NCBI RefSeq assembly: GCF_018342065.1
Contig: NZ_JAFDOE010000002.1
Coordinates: 124,001-188,000 of the forward strand
From: Citrobacter sp. FP75
GTDB lineage: Bacteria; Pseudomonadota; Gammaproteobacteria; Enterobacterales; Enterobacteriaceae
Length of the DNA stretch: 64,000 nt
Direction: 5' to 3'
The position numbers were made by a program, and so were the translations under genes. The notes under the pieces are model-generated. The model saw only the letters and a program-made list of their open reading frames with translations. It was not told the origin of the DNA and ran no database searches. Shown here one piece after another: positions 42,463 through 53,384 of this stretch (positions within the stretch are counted from its first letter, which is position 1; every line of letters starts with the position of its first letter).

Positions 42463-43449
42463 TTATGCGAAACGGCTGTCACGTCCGTGCGGTTCATCGA
42501 GGTCCTGCCACGGGCCGATTGAAATAATACCGGTCGGGTTGATCGTTTTGTGACTGCGGAAATAGTGATGGCGGATATGGTCAAAGTTGACGGTCTCCGC
42601 AATGCCTGGCATCTGGTAGATATCGCGCAGAAAACCGTACAGATTCAGGTAGTCGCTGATACGGTGTTTGTCGCACTTGAAGTGGGTGACATAGACCGGA
42701 TCAAAACGTACCAGCGTAGTCCACAGGCGAATGTCGGCCTCGGTTAGCTGGTCGCCTGTCAGGTAACGATGCTGGCCCAGAATCTGCTCCAGTCGCGCCA
42801 GAGATTGAAAGACTTTCTCGACGGCTTCGTCGTACGCATCCTGGCTGGTGGCAAAACCGGCTTTATAGACGCCATTATTGACGTTGTCATAAATCCAGCT
42901 ATTCAGCTCGTCAATTTTGCTTTGCAGGGCTGGTGGGTAGTAATTACCGGCTTTGGCGCCCAGAGCATCAAACGCGGTGTTAAACATGCGGATGATTTCT
43001 GCTGATTCATTGCTGACGATGGTGTGATTCTTTTTATCCCACAGCACCGGTACGGTGACGCGGCCGCTGTAATGCGGATCGGCGTGCAAATACAGCTGAT
43101 AGAGAAATTCATGCTGATAGAGCGTATCGCCCGTGGCCGCCGGGAAATTATCATCAAACGTCCAGCCATTCTCTAACATCAGCGGATTGACAACAGAAAC
43201 GGAGATAAACGGCTCCAGGCCCTTGAGCTTGCGCAGAATTAGCGTGCGATGCGCCCACGGACAGGCGAGAGAAACATACAGGTGGTATCGGTCTTTTTCG
43301 GCGGCGAAGCCACCCTCGCCAGTCGGACCCGGAGCGCCATCTGCGGTGAGCCAGTTACGGAAAGCCGATGCAGAACGTTGAAATTTCCCCCCGGTCGATT
43401 TGGTGTCGTACCAGGTGTCATGCCATACACCGTCAATGAGTTGTCCCAT
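42463..43449 (-). CDS. yqjG: YqjG, glutathionyl-hydroquinone reductase
   Basis: 328-residue Xi-class glutathione transferase that removes glutathione from glutathionyl-hydroquinones. Catalytic Cys63 in A62-C-P-W-A-H. N-terminal thioredoxin fold, then a helical GST C-terminal domain. Length as in E. coli. A 28-bp palindrome separates it from yqjF upstream. Confidence 0.96.
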   Translation of the reverse strand: MGQLIDGVWHDTWYDTKSTGGKFQRSASAFRNWLTADGAPGPTGEGGFAAEKDRYHLYVSLACPWAHRTLILRKLKGLEPFISVSVVNPLMLENGWTFDDNFPAATGDTLYQHEFLYQLYLHADPHYSGRVTVPVLWDKKNHTIVSNESAEIIRMFNTAFDALGAKAGNYYPPALQSKIDELNSWIYDNVNNGVYKAGFATSQDAYDEAVEKVFQSLARLEQILGQHRYLTGDQLTEADIRLWTTLVRFDPVYVTHFKCDKHRISDYLNLYGFLRDIYQMPGIAETVNFDHIRHHYFRSHKTINPTGIISIGPWQDLDEPHGRDSRFA

Positions 43450-43470
43450 GGTTTTACCTCCTCAGATAGC

Positions 43471-43500
43471 AAAAGCGAGGAGATATCTCCTCGCTTTTTG
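43471..43500. terminator. Perfect 28-bp palindrome between yqjF and yqjG (bidirectional terminator)
   Basis: AAAAGCGAGGAGAT and its exact complement, with A/T runs on both outer ends. On the - strand this terminates yqjF; yqjG begins 22 bp later, so it lies within the yqjG leader. Confidence 0.82.
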
Positions 43501-43520
43501 ATGCGTTTAGTATAGCTTGC

Positions 43521-43913
43521 TTACCACTTTTTATTCAGTACGCGGTCAATGCTGAATGCGCCAGGACCCGTGATAGCCAGCAGCAGGAAACCGCCTGCGA
43601 TGGTTAAGTTTTTCATGAACATCAGCGAGTTCATGCCTTCCGCAAAGTTGCTGTGGAAGAGGAACGCGGTCAGCACAGTAAAGCCTGCGGTGAACAGCGC
43701 GGTAGTACGGGTCAGGAAACCAAACAGAATGGCCAGACCGCCGCCGAACTCAAGCAGAATAACCAGCGGTAACATGAAACCCGGAACGCCCATGGCTTCC
43801 ATATATTGTTGGGTACCCGCATATCCGCTGATTTTTCCCCAGCCTGCAGAAATAAACAGGATTGGCATCAGAATGCGCGCTACCAGTACACCAACATCTT
43901 CTAATTTTTTCAT
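43521..43913 (-). CDS. yqjF: YqjF, DoxX-family membrane protein
   Basis: 130-residue DoxX/SURF4-type inner-membrane protein with four hydrophobic segments: ILMPILFISAGWGKISG in segment one and the family LLEFGGGLAILFGFLTR in segment two. Role in quinone-related redox chemistry is inferred from DoxX relatives and from yqjG next door. In E. coli its promoter is the classic YhaJ-activated, dinitrotoluene-responsive one. Confidence 0.93.
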   Translation of the reverse strand: MKKLEDVGVLVARILMPILFISAGWGKISGYAGTQQYMEAMGVPGFMLPLVILLEFGGGLAILFGFLTRTTALFTAGFTVLTAFLFHSNFAEGMNSLMFMKNLTIAGGFLLLAITGPGAFSIDRVLNKKW

Positions 43914-44087
43914 CGTACTCTCCAGGAAACCACTCAGGCGGCTAATTTTGTTTTTTGTGCATCAACGCTGCATAGCGCGTCATTGCTGTCGATGAAGAGA
44001 ATCATAAACGGGGAGTGTGACAATTGTTAGCAAGGAAAACTGTCAGTATTTTTCAAAAATTTTGAGTGACGATGAAAAGAGAGGTGA

Positions 44088-44110
44088 GTAGGCCGCACCA
44101 TCAGGCCTAC
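44088..44110. repeat. REP-like inverted repeat upstream of yqjF / downstream of yqjK
   Basis: GTAGGCC / GGCCTAC, seven-bp perfect arms with nine-base spacer, resembling a degraded REP; it lies just after the yqjK stop and could protect the yqjCDEK transcript. Confidence 0.6.
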
Positions 44111-44128
44111 GAGGGGAAGCCGAATTAA

Positions 44129-44428
44129 TTAACCGCGCAATTGCTGCTGTCTGATCGTCGCTTTGACCAGCCGCCAGGCGCTCCAGACGCTAAAGCCGCG
44201 TTTGGCCCAGCGCACGAGCATATTCGGATGACGAATCGTGCGGACAGCCATGATGCTGCTGCCAACCAGTATCCACGAGCGCAGGCTCAGCAGGGTATTC
44301 CAGCCGCGATCGTACGCACGGGTGACTTCCAGCCAGTCGCGGCGGGTGGAGGTCAGATCCAGCCGTTGCTGCTGGATCTGACTAAGCAGCAGCGCCTTAC
44401 GTTTTTGGCGTTCGACTTTACTGCTCAT
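44129..44428 (-). CDS. yqjK: YqjK, small membrane-associated protein
   Basis: 99-residue protein of the YqjK family. A basic, helical N-terminal half (KVERQKRKALLLSQIQQQR) precedes a hydrophobic stretch about residues 47-62. Function unknown. Its ATG shares one base with the yqjE stop, so translation is coupled. Last gene of yqjC-yqjD-yqjE-yqjK. Confidence 0.93.
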   Translation of the reverse strand: MSSKVERQKRKALLLSQIQQQRLDLTSTRRDWLEVTRAYDRGWNTLLSLRSWILVGSSIMAVRTIRHPNMLVRWAKRGFSVWSAWRLVKATIRQQQLRG

Positions 44429-44823
44429 TACGCATCATCCTCCAGGGCTTGCCTGTCGTGAGCGAGTTCATGGCGGGTATGACGTAACAACGTTGACTTA
44501 CGGGCTTTACGTAGCGTCCATATCCCGCCAATGAGCGCCAGAAGCAACAGCACAACGGTGGTGGCAATCATCGCGTTGAGACGGTACTGAGGGTCAACGG
44601 CCCAGATGATGAGCACCATCAGGCTCATCAGGCCAAATGCTGCGAACAGCATGGTCAGCCCCAGCATCAGCATCAGCTGAATGAGGTTGGCTTTTTCCTC
44701 TTCCAGTTCAACAACGGCCAGACGTAACCGGGTCTCGACTATTTCAACGAGGATAGTAATGATCCGTTGCCCGATACCCAGTACGTTTTTGCCTGGACCT
44801 TGTGCGTGATCGGAATCAGCCAT
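44428..44823 (-). CDS. yqjE: YqjE, phage-holin-superfamily membrane protein
   Basis: 131-residue inner-membrane protein with two hydrophobic segments (about residues 48-72 and 80-101) and a basic C-terminal tail. ATG at 44823 (MADSDHAQGPGKNVLG) is chosen; the longer frame runs into yqjD. Pfam places it in the holin-like YqjE family, though no phage is nearby. Two bases after yqjD, one-base overlap with yqjK. Confidence 0.93.
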   Translation of the reverse strand: MADSDHAQGPGKNVLGIGQRIITILVEIVETRLRLAVVELEEEKANLIQLMLMLGLTMLFAAFGLMSLMVLIIWAVDPQYRLNAMIATTVVLLLLALIGGIWTLRKARKSTLLRHTRHELAHDRQALEDDA

Positions 44824-44825
44824 TG

Positions 44826-45131
44826 TTAGCGGCGCGACAACAGTACGCCAAGCACCACGCCGACCGCCGCGCCAATACCGACGCCTGTCCATGGATTTTC
44901 GCGCACGTAGTTATCGGCTTTTGCAGCGGCTTCGCGAGTTTGCTTCGCGATCACATCGCTGGTTTCACCCAGGCGATTGCGGCTCTCTTTCAGCGCACGC
45001 TCTGCTTTGCTGCGAATTTTACTCAACTCTTCTTTCGACTTATCGCCAGAGGAGCTCAGTACCTCTTCAAGCGTATCCGCAAGGGATTTCAGCTCAGCGC
45101 GCAGGTGTTCCGTAGCATTATCTTTCGACAT
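44826..45131 (-). CDS. yqjD: YqjD, membrane-anchored ribosome-binding protein
   Basis: 101-residue ElaB/YqjD family protein (DUF883). Long charged helix (about residues 1-75) followed by the tail anchor ENPWTGVGIGAAVGVVLGVL and RR terminus. In E. coli it is RpoS-controlled, binds 70S/100S ribosomes and tethers them to the inner membrane in stationary phase. Same length as E. coli. Confidence 0.96.
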   Translation of the reverse strand: MSKDNATEHLRAELKSLADTLEEVLSSSGDKSKEELSKIRSKAERALKESRNRLGETSDVIAKQTREAAAKADNYVRENPWTGVGIGAAVGVVLGVLLSRR

Positions 45132-45164
45132 AGTTTTCTCCAGGTGAGTGGGTCGTTACCGTAC

Positions 45165-45533
45165 TTAGTAATCGCGTGACTCAAGTTCTTTCAGTTCATT
45201 CTGAGCTTCGGCGAGCTTGTGCTCGCGTTTGGTGATTTTATCTGCATCGCCTTTTTGTTTCGCCTCGGCGAGATCACGTTTGCGCTCGGCTACCTCATCT
45301 TTCTGTTCGGCGATTTTTTTCTGATGTTCTGCGCGCAGTTTGCTGTCAGAACAGTTAGCCCGGACTTCGCTCAACGCTTTGTTCAGGCCGTTGATACGGC
45401 TCTGATTGTTGTGCTTTTCGGCATAGCTAATCTCCCGCTGAATATCGTGTTCTTTTTCCTGACAGAGGGTGTTGGCGTAGCTGCTGGCACTGAGAGCGAA
45501 AAGTGTAAAAGCCAAAGCGATGCGGTGTTTCAT
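45165..45533 (-). CDS. yqjC: YqjC, periplasmic coiled-coil protein (DUF1090)
   Basis: 122 residues from MKHRIALAF at 45533. Cleavable signal peptide (SASSYA-NTLC), then a mature protein dominated by charged heptads (KKIAEQKDEVAERKRDLAEA), so a coiled coil is likely. DUF1090 family; function unknown. First gene of the yqjCDEK group; 33 nt before yqjD. Confidence 0.94.
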   Translation of the reverse strand: MKHRIALAFTLFALSASSYANTLCQEKEHDIQREISYAEKHNNQSRINGLNKALSEVRANCSDSKLRAEHQKKIAEQKDEVAERKRDLAEAKQKGDADKITKREHKLAEAQNELKELESRDY

Positions 45534-45680
45534 ACTTGAACCTTCCATTGTGATTCGACCCTGTTACGTTAGGGTCGTTGCTCCAGATAATAAAGCATGG
45601 GCCATAAACCCAGTTTATTAATCATAGGCACTAAACGGCGAAATCACCAAAGTAGGTGAAATAATTCAGATTCCTGGACG

Positions 45681-46064
45681 TTAACCAAAACGGTGTGGGG
45701 TATCACGTAAAAGAGATAACCACTGCACCGCCTGATTATTATCATCCTGTTGGGCGATGACGAAGCCATGCGGTAACGTTCTGTCCAGAACGACCTTAGC
45801 GGCTGCGCTTTGCGCGCTGGAATCGAAGGTGATCAGCAGCGCGTCATTTTGCGGGGTAATGCTTTTAAAGCGAATGCCGTTGGCATCCAGATGATGCCAG
45901 ATAGAAAAGCCGTCAGGCATGCTGGCGCCCTGGTTAACGGCACGAATGGCAAGCGTCGACTCCTGCTGGCGAATGGCTGACCAGGCCAGGACAAGCGCGC
46001 CTAAAAACAGGATAAAAGTGGTTGTCCAGGCCAGTCGTCGGAGCGTTATGCGTGATGGCAGCAT
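45681..46064 (-). CDS. mzrA: MzrA, modulator of the EnvZ/OmpR system
   Basis: 127-residue inner-membrane protein with one N-terminal transmembrane helix (about residues 12-30) and a periplasmic domain. In E. coli it binds EnvZ and raises OmpR phosphorylation, linking the Cpx and EnvZ/OmpR systems. Length matches. It follows yqjA by 3 nt, keeping the Cpx-controlled yqjA-mzrA operon. Confidence 0.95.
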   Translation of the reverse strand: MLPSRITLRRLAWTTTFILFLGALVLAWSAIRQQESTLAIRAVNQGASMPDGFSIWHHLDANGIRFKSITPQNDALLITFDSSAQSAAAKVVLDRTLPHGFVIAQQDDNNQAVQWLSLLRDTPHRFG

Positions 46065-46067
46065 AAT

Positions 46068-46730
46068 TTATCCTCGGTTCCCGTACTTCTTTTTCCATAA
46101 TACAACCAGTGAACCTGCGAGGCCAAATACCAGCAAAACAACGGGAAGCAGCATCAGGCATGACATCAGCTGATCTTCATACTTGAGGAATACCGGCGTT
46201 TTGCCTAGCAGATAACCCAGTGATGTCAGGATAAGCACCCATAATAATCCGCTCATCCAGTTGAAGAACTGAAAGCGGGCATTGTTCAGGCCGGATAGCC
46301 CTGCAATGGTCGGCAGCAATGTTCTGACGAACGCAATGAATCGGCCCACCAACAGCGCAGACAGGCCATGCTTGTGGAAAAGATGATGCGCGCGCTGATG
46401 ATAATGTGCGGGAAGATGAGACAGCCAGTTCTGCACGATGCGGGTATTCCCCAGCCATCTCCCCTGGATGTAGCTGACCCAACAGCCGAGGCTCGCCGCC
46501 GTGGTGAGTAGCAGTACCGTTTGCGGAAAGCCCATTGCGCCTTTAGCAATAAGCACGCCGACCAGCACCAACAAACTGTCGCCAGGTAAAAAGGCAGCAG
46601 GAAGCAGCCCGTTTTCCAGAAACAAAATTGTAAACAGGACAAAATACAGCATGCCAATCATCGAAGGATTGGCCAGTGTTTCAAAATCCTGAGCCCACAA
46701 GGCATTCAGTAATTGAGTCAGTAGTTCCAT
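46068..46730 (-). CDS. yqjA: YqjA, DedA-family membrane protein
   Basis: 220-residue DedA/VTT-domain protein, with about five to six membrane segments. The DedA motifs [18 protein letters not shown] (about residues 46-63) and [12 protein letters not shown] are present, including the essential acidic and arginine residues. In E. coli it supports proton-dependent drug resistance, alkaline tolerance and division with its paralogue YghB. Same operon as mzrA. Confidence 0.96.
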   Translation of the reverse strand: MELLTQLLNALWAQDFETLANPSMIGMLYFVLFTILFLENGLLPAAFLPGDSLLVLVGVLIAKGAMGFPQTVLLLTTAASLGCWVSYIQGRWLGNTRIVQNWLSHLPAHYHQRAHHLFHKHGLSALLVGRFIAFVRTLLPTIAGLSGLNNARFQFFNWMSGLLWVLILTSLGYLLGKTPVFLKYEDQLMSCLMLLPVVLLVFGLAGSLVVLWKKKYGNRG

Positions 46731-47080
46731 TCAGTATTCCTGGAAAAATCGGTTGTCGTCATGCCGGGTTTCTGGAGTTTGTAATGCCGCAATATTATTG
46801 ATCTTTTTTTGCATGGATCGCGGTCTGGCACAAATTCACGGCCTGAACTGTTCCCTGTAAAGTTGTGAGGTAAGCAAGCTCTCAAACACAAAAATTCAAA
46901 ACGCATCTAATTGTAACAAAGGTCAACGTAGTCCGTTATAGAAATTACGGCTGTTGAACTTTGATTTTGCTTATCGCAAAGGAGGGTGGCGAGAGGATTT
47001 ACACAGGCTGACACTTTATACCTAATGCTTACCGAGCGTCAGAAACAGGCGCCCTGGCGCGCCTGTGAATATGAGAACGC
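46731..47080 (-). promoter_or_regulatory. yqjA upstream region
   Basis: 350 bp between yqjA and exuR, both on the - strand. It holds the exuR terminator at its right end and presumably the yqjA promoter at its left. I looked for a GTAAA-N5-GTAAA CpxR box and found none that fits well. No credible gene. Confidence 0.45.
47040..47066 (-). terminator. exuR terminator
   Basis: CAGGCGC / GCGCCTG stem (47046-47052 with 47059-47065), six-base loop, with TTTCT following on the - strand. Confidence 0.75.
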
Positions 47081-47857
47081 TTATTTTGCCCCGTTAGCGG
47101 CAGTATCCAGATGAATCACCGGATTATCGGTGAAAAGATAACGGTCGGCGTTGAACTCAAAATCATCGCTGGTTTCGTTAAACAGCATCTGTTTGGTGTT
47201 CTCAAGGTGCTGCCACATCGCCAGTTTGGCAGCATGGGGATCTTTACGAATTAATGCCCGCAGGATCTGGTCATGGTCGTCACACCAGCTATCTACCGTG
47301 CGCAGATCGATGTGATCGTGTAATTTCTTCCAGTACGGATTATGTACGCGCTGAGTCCACATTTTTTCAACAATTGCCGCCAAAGCGGAGTTTTGCGTTG
47401 CCAGCGCGACCTGCACATGGAATTGAAGATCCCACTCGGAGTCCCGAAAGCTTTTTTCGCTACGCGACTTCTCCTGGATTTCCATCAGTTTCATGATGTC
47501 CTGCTTGGTCACCTGGGTGGCGGCGAATTCGGCAATGTTGCTCTCAATGAGCTGGCGGGCCTGGAGCAGCTCAAAAGGACCGAAGCTGGCGAACTCCAGA
47601 TTGGCATCTGGCGCGACGTAGTGTTTTGGCTGGTTAGAGATGACGTGGATCCCCGACCCTTTGCGTACCTCAACGTAGCCCTCAACCTCGAGCATGATAA
47701 TGGCTTCCCGGACCACGGTACGGCTGACGTTTTTTTCATCGGCGATAAAGCGCTCGGCGGGAAGTTTCTCACCCACCAGATAGACACCCTGCTCAATGCG
47801 TTCTTTAAGATCGGCGGCAAGTTGTTGGTATAAACGTCGTGGTTCGGTGATTTCCAT
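47081..47857 (-). CDS. exuR: ExuR, GntR-family repressor of hexuronate genes
   Basis: 258-residue FadR-subfamily GntR regulator. Start ATG at 47857 ([17 protein letters not shown]) gives the E. coli length. Winged HTH about residues 8-75 ([21 protein letters not shown]), then an FCD effector domain. It represses exuT, uxaCA and uxaB until galacturonate or fructuronate derivatives bind. An ExuR-like box sits in its own promoter. Confidence 0.97.
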   Translation of the reverse strand: MEITEPRRLYQQLAADLKERIEQGVYLVGEKLPAERFIADEKNVSRTVVREAIIMLEVEGYVEVRKGSGIHVISNQPKHYVAPDANLEFASFGPFELLQARQLIESNIAEFAATQVTKQDIMKLMEIQEKSRSEKSFRDSEWDLQFHVQVALATQNSALAAIVEKMWTQRVHNPYWKKLHDHIDLRTVDSWCDDHDQILRALIRKDPHAAKLAMWQHLENTKQMLFNETSDDFEFNADRYLFTDNPVIHLDTAANGAK

Positions 47858-47886
47858 ATGCGCTCCAGGCATGATACGGCAGACTC

Positions 47887-47904
47887 TATTTGTTATACCA
47901 CTTT
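47887..47904. promoter_or_regulatory. ExuR/UxuR-like operator upstream of exuR
   Basis: Matches AAATTGGTATACCAATTT at 14 of 18 positions, with the TATACCA core intact; 30 bp before the exuR start. Confidence 0.65.
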
Positions 47905-47930
47905 TGCGATTACGGCTCCACTCGCGACGA

Positions 47931-47960
47931 CAAAAAAGCCGCCAGTTCGCTGGCGGCTTT
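47931..47960 (-). terminator. exuT terminator
   Basis: AAAGCCGCCAG / CTGGCGGCTTT perfect 11-bp stem with a four-base loop; six T residues follow on the - strand. Confidence 0.92.
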
Positions 47961-47989
47961 GATGATAAACGTTGTTGAAAAGTGTCAGG

Positions 47990-49291
47990 TCAACTTTGCG
48001 GTGCGGGATCGCCAGTTTGTGGCCCCGAGTCGACCTCGCTGGCCGGTTTGTTTTGCAGCACCGTCCAGATGACTAACGCACCGAGCAGATCGAATACCGC
48101 CAGCACTGCAAACAGCGGGCTAAAGCCGATGGTGTCAGCCAGAGCGCCGACGACCAGTGCGAACAACGTGCTCGCCAGCCAGGCAGACATCCCGGTCAGG
48201 CCGTTAGCCGTCGCGACTTCATTACGGCCAAATACGTCAGAAGAGAGCGTGATCAGCGCACCGGACAGGGCCTGGTGAGCAAAACCACCGACGCACAGCA
48301 GCGCGATAGCAATATACGGGCTGGTAAACAGACCAATCATACCAGGGCCAATCATCAGGAATGCGCCCATGGTGACAACCATTTTGCGCGAAACAATCAG
48401 GTTTACACCGAACCAGCGCTGGAACAGCGGCGGCAGATACCCGCCAACGATACAGCCGAGGTCGGCAAACAGCATCGGCATCCACGCGAACATGGCAATT
48501 TCTTTCAGGTTAAAGCCGTAAACTTTAAACATGAACAGCGGGATCCAGGCGTTAAAGGTACCCCAGGCTGGTTCAGCCAGAAAACGCGGCAGCGCAATTC
48601 CCCAGAACTGGCGGTTACGCAGGATCTGCGCGACGGACATTTTCTTGTCAGTGCCGTTTTTATGCTGTGATTCCTGACCATCAAGAATGTAATCGCGTTC
48701 TTCGTCAGACAGCTTTTTCTGGTCGCGCGGGTGTTTGTAGAAGACCAGCCAGCACATAGCCCAGATGAAGCTCAGGACACCGGAGATAATGAATGCCATC
48801 TGCCAGCTGTGCATCACGATGGCCCAGACGACCAGCGGCGGCGCAATCATCGCGCCAATAGAGGAGCCGACGTTAAAGTAACCGACAGCGATAGAACGCT
48901 CTTTGGCCGGGAACCATTCAGAGCTGGCTTTCAGACCCGCAGGGATCATCGCGGCTTCAGCCGCACCCACAGCGCCTCGCGCCAGCGCCAGTCCACCCCA
49001 GCTTCCAGCCAGTGCAGTCGCGCCACAGAAGACGGCCCACAGAACGGCGAACATCGCGTAACCTATTTTTGTTCCCAGCACATCAAGAACATAGCCCGCC
49101 ACGGGTTGCATAACGGTGTAAGCAGCAGAGTACGCTGCGATGATATAGGAATACTGTTGGGTGGAGATGTGTAACTCTTCCATCAGAGTTGGCGCAGCTG
49201 CCGCCACAGTGTTACGCGTCAGGTAACCCAGCACGGTGCCAAGCGTCACCAGTGCAATCATATACCAACGTAACCCTTTAATTTTACGCAT
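47990..49291 (-). CDS. exuT: ExuT, hexuronate MFS transporter
   Basis: 433-residue ACS-family major facilitator importing galacturonate and glucuronate. ATG at 49291 (MRKIKGLRWYMIAL) has GAGG six bases upstream and the correct length; an ATG 12 nt earlier is not spaced to a ribosome site. GYLTRNTVAAAAPTL opens helix 1 and about 12 segments follow. Divergent from uxaCA. Confidence 0.97.
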   Translation of the reverse strand: MRKIKGLRWYMIALVTLGTVLGYLTRNTVAAAAPTLMEELHISTQQYSYIIAAYSAAYTVMQPVAGYVLDVLGTKIGYAMFAVLWAVFCGATALAGSWGGLALARGAVGAAEAAMIPAGLKASSEWFPAKERSIAVGYFNVGSSIGAMIAPPLVVWAIVMHSWQMAFIISGVLSFIWAMCWLVFYKHPRDQKKLSDEERDYILDGQESQHKNGTDKKMSVAQILRNRQFWGIALPRFLAEPAWGTFNAWIPLFMFKVYGFNLKEIAMFAWMPMLFADLGCIVGGYLPPLFQRWFGVNLIVSRKMVVTMGAFLMIGPGMIGLFTSPYIAIALLCVGGFAHQALSGALITLSSDVFGRNEVATANGLTGMSAWLASTLFALVVGALADTIGFSPLFAVLAVFDLLGALVIWTVLQNKPASEVDSGPQTGDPAPQS

Positions 49292-51175
<1,884 letters not shown>

Positions 51176-51188
51176 GGTCCGGGTTGAT

Positions 51189-52676
51189 ATGCAATACATC
51201 AAGATCCATACGCTGGATAACGTTGCGGTTGCACTGGCCGATCTGTCGCAAGGCACGCAGGTGAGTGTTGATAGCCATACCGTAACGCTTCGACAGGACG
51301 TTGTACGTGGACACAAATTTGCCCTGAGTGATATTGCACAGGGTGAGAACGTCATTAAATACGGCCTGCCAATTGGCCATGCTCTGGCGGATATCGCGGC
51401 GGGCGAGCATATCCATGCTCACAATACGCGTACCAATCTGAGCGATCTGGATGAATATAGCTATCAACCCGACTTTCAGGAGTATGAAGGACAACCGGCA
51501 GATCGCGACGTACAGATCTACCGTCGTGCTAACGGCGATGTTGGGGTGCGTAACGAACTGTGGATCCTGCCGACCGTTGGTTGCGTCAACGCCATGGCGC
51601 GTCAGATGCAGACCCGTTTCCTGAAAGAGACCAACGATGCCGAAGGTATCGACGGTGTTCATCTCTTCAGCCACACCTACGGGTGTTCGCAACTGGGTGA
51701 TGACCACATCAATACCCGCACTATGCTGCAAAATATGGTGCGCCATCCGAATGCGGGTGCGGTGCTGGTGGTGGGTCTCGGTTGTGAAAACAATCAGGTT
51801 GATGTCTTCCGCGAAACGTTGGGCGAGTTTGATCCTGAACGCGTTCACTTCATGGTCTGTCAGCATCAGGAAGACGAAGTGGAAGCGGGAATCGAACATC
51901 TCCATCAGTTGTACAACGTGATGCGTCACGATAAGCGCGAGCCGGGCAAACTAGGCGAACTGAAGTTTGGTCTGGAGTGCGGCGGGTCTGACGGCCTGTC
52001 TGGTATTACCGCCAACCCGATGCTGGGGCGCTTCTCTGACTACGTGATTGCCAACGGCGGTACTACCGTGTTGACCGAAGTGCCGGAAATGTTTGGCGCC
52101 GAGCAGTTGCTGATGAGTCATTGCCGTGACGAAGAGACGTTTGGCAAGCTGGTAACCATGGTCAATGACTTCAAACAGTACTTTATTGCCCACGACCAGC
52201 CGATTTATGAGAACCCGTCGCCGGGTAATAAGGCGGGGGGCATCACCACGCTGGAAGATAAATCACTGGGTTGCACGCAGAAAGCGGGTTCCAGCCAGGT
52301 GGTGGACGTGCTGCGCTATGGCGAACGCCTGAAAACGCGCGGTCTGAATCTGTTAAGCGCACCGGGTAACGATGCGGTCGCCACCAGTGCCCTGGCGGGC
52401 GCGGGCTGCCATATGGTGCTGTTCAGCACCGGGCGCGGAACACCTTACGGCGGCTTTGTGCCGACGGTGAAAATCGCCACTAACAGCGAGCTGGCGGCGA
52501 AGAAAAAGCACTGGATCGATTTTGACGCCGGACAGTTGATTCACGGCAAAACCATGCCTCAGTTGTTAAACGAGTTTGTCGATACCATCGTTGAGTTTGC
52601 CAACGGCAAGCAGACCTGCAATGAGCGTAACGATTTTCGTGAGCTGGCTATCTTCAAAAGTGGCGTAACGCTGTAG
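51189..52676 (+). CDS. uxaA: UxaA, altronate dehydratase
   Basis: 495-residue iron-dependent dehydratase that turns D-altronate into 2-keto-3-deoxygluconate. N-terminal SAF domain (to about residue 95) and a C-terminal part with FSHTYGCSQLGDD, GLGCENNQ and LECGGSDGLSGITANP, closely parallel to GarD at 21 kb. The tagaturonate reductase UxaB needed between UxaC and UxaA is not in this window, as in E. coli where it lies elsewhere. Confidence 0.97.
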   Translation: MQYIKIHTLDNVAVALADLSQGTQVSVDSHTVTLRQDVVRGHKFALSDIAQGENVIKYGLPIGHALADIAAGEHIHAHNTRTNLSDLDEYSYQPDFQEYEGQPADRDVQIYRRANGDVGVRNELWILPTVGCVNAMARQMQTRFLKETNDAEGIDGVHLFSHTYGCSQLGDDHINTRTMLQNMVRHPNAGAVLVVGLGCENNQVDVFRETLGEFDPERVHFMVCQHQEDEVEAGIEHLHQLYNVMRHDKREPGKLGELKFGLECGGSDGLSGITANPMLGRFSDYVIANGGTTVLTEVPEMFGAEQLLMSHCRDEETFGKLVTMVNDFKQYFIAHDQPIYENPSPGNKAGGITTLEDKSLGCTQKAGSSQVVDVLRYGERLKTRGLNLLSAPGNDAVATSALAGAGCHMVLFSTGRGTPYGGFVPTVKIATNSELAAKKKHWIDFDAGQLIHGKTMPQLLNEFVDTIVEFANGKQTCNERNDFRELAIFKSGVTL

Positions 52677-52752
52677 TTAGCCTTTACCTTTCGCAGCCAG
52701 CATCGCTGTAACACGAAATCTGTTGGGTAAGATTGTTTATGGTGGAATCTAA

Positions 52753-52790
52753 AAACAGCGTTTCATAATATGGGACGCTGTTTGTTTTTG
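52753..52790 (+). terminator. uxaCA terminator
   Basis: AAACAGCGT / ACGCTGTTT perfect nine-bp stem, 13-base loop, followed by GTTTTTG. Confidence 0.87.
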
Positions 52791-52812
52791 CATTTCCTTA
52801 CAAGGATCTCCC

Positions 52813-53367
52813 ATGACCGCGTATTGGCTGGCCCAGGGCGTAGGTGTCATCGCCTTTCTGATCGGCATTACCACCTTTTTCAACCGTGATGAGCGCCGGT
52901 TCAGGCTGCAACTCGCCGTCTACAGCGCCACTATTGGCGTGCATTTTTTTCTGATGGGAGCCTGGCCTGCGGGAATGAGCGCAGAGCTAAACACCATCCG
53001 CACGCTCGTCTCGATGCATACCCGCAAACTGTGGGTAATGACCGTTTTTATTATCCTCACCCTGGTTCTCGGGCTGGCGAAATTACAGCATGCGATGGAG
53101 CTGTTGCCGATAATCGGCACGCTGGCCAGCACCTGGGCGCTGTTTCGCTGCCAGGGGTTAACCGTGCGCTGCGTAATGTGGTGCGCAACCGCCTGCTGGG
53201 TTATTCATAATTTCTGGTTGGGATCGATTGGCGGGACGATGATCGAAGGCAGTTTTCTGGTGATGAACGGTCTGAACATTATTCGCTTCCGGCGAATGCA
53301 AAAACGTGGAATTGATCCGTTCAAAATTGAAAAAAGCGTACAGCAAGAGAACCCCTCCGCCCGCTGA
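52813..53367 (+). CDS. ygjV: YgjV, inner-membrane protein of unknown function
   Basis: 184-residue member of the YgjV (Imp-YgjV) family, with about five hydrophobic segments through residue 155 and a basic C-terminal tail (FRRMQKRGIDPFKIEK). No catalytic motif. Role unknown. AAGGA precedes the ATG. Its end overlaps a GC-rich hairpin before convergent sstT. Confidence 0.91.
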   Translation: MTAYWLAQGVGVIAFLIGITTFFNRDERRFRLQLAVYSATIGVHFFLMGAWPAGMSAELNTIRTLVSMHTRKLWVMTVFIILTLVLGLAKLQHAMELLPIIGTLASTWALFRCQGLTVRCVMWCATACWVIHNFWLGSIGGTMIEGSFLVMNGLNIIRFRRMQKRGIDPFKIEKSVQQENPSAR

Positions 53368-53375
53368 CGGAGGGG
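53352..53375. terminator. GC-rich hairpin between ygjV and sstT
   Basis: CCCCTCCG / CGGAGGGG stem with the ygjV stop codon in the loop; no T-run, so termination is uncertain. Confidence 0.5.
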
Positions 53376-53384
53376 GAGAAGCAA

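Noticed and set aside
46845-46870. Possible CpxR box upstream of yqjA
   Set aside because: Two GTAA-like words are present but the spacing (8 instead of 5) and second word do not fit the consensus.
46986-47112. GTG frame of about 42 codons after a GGAGG sequence
   Set aside because: The GGAGG touches the GTG with no spacing and the frame crosses the exuR terminator and into exuR antisense.
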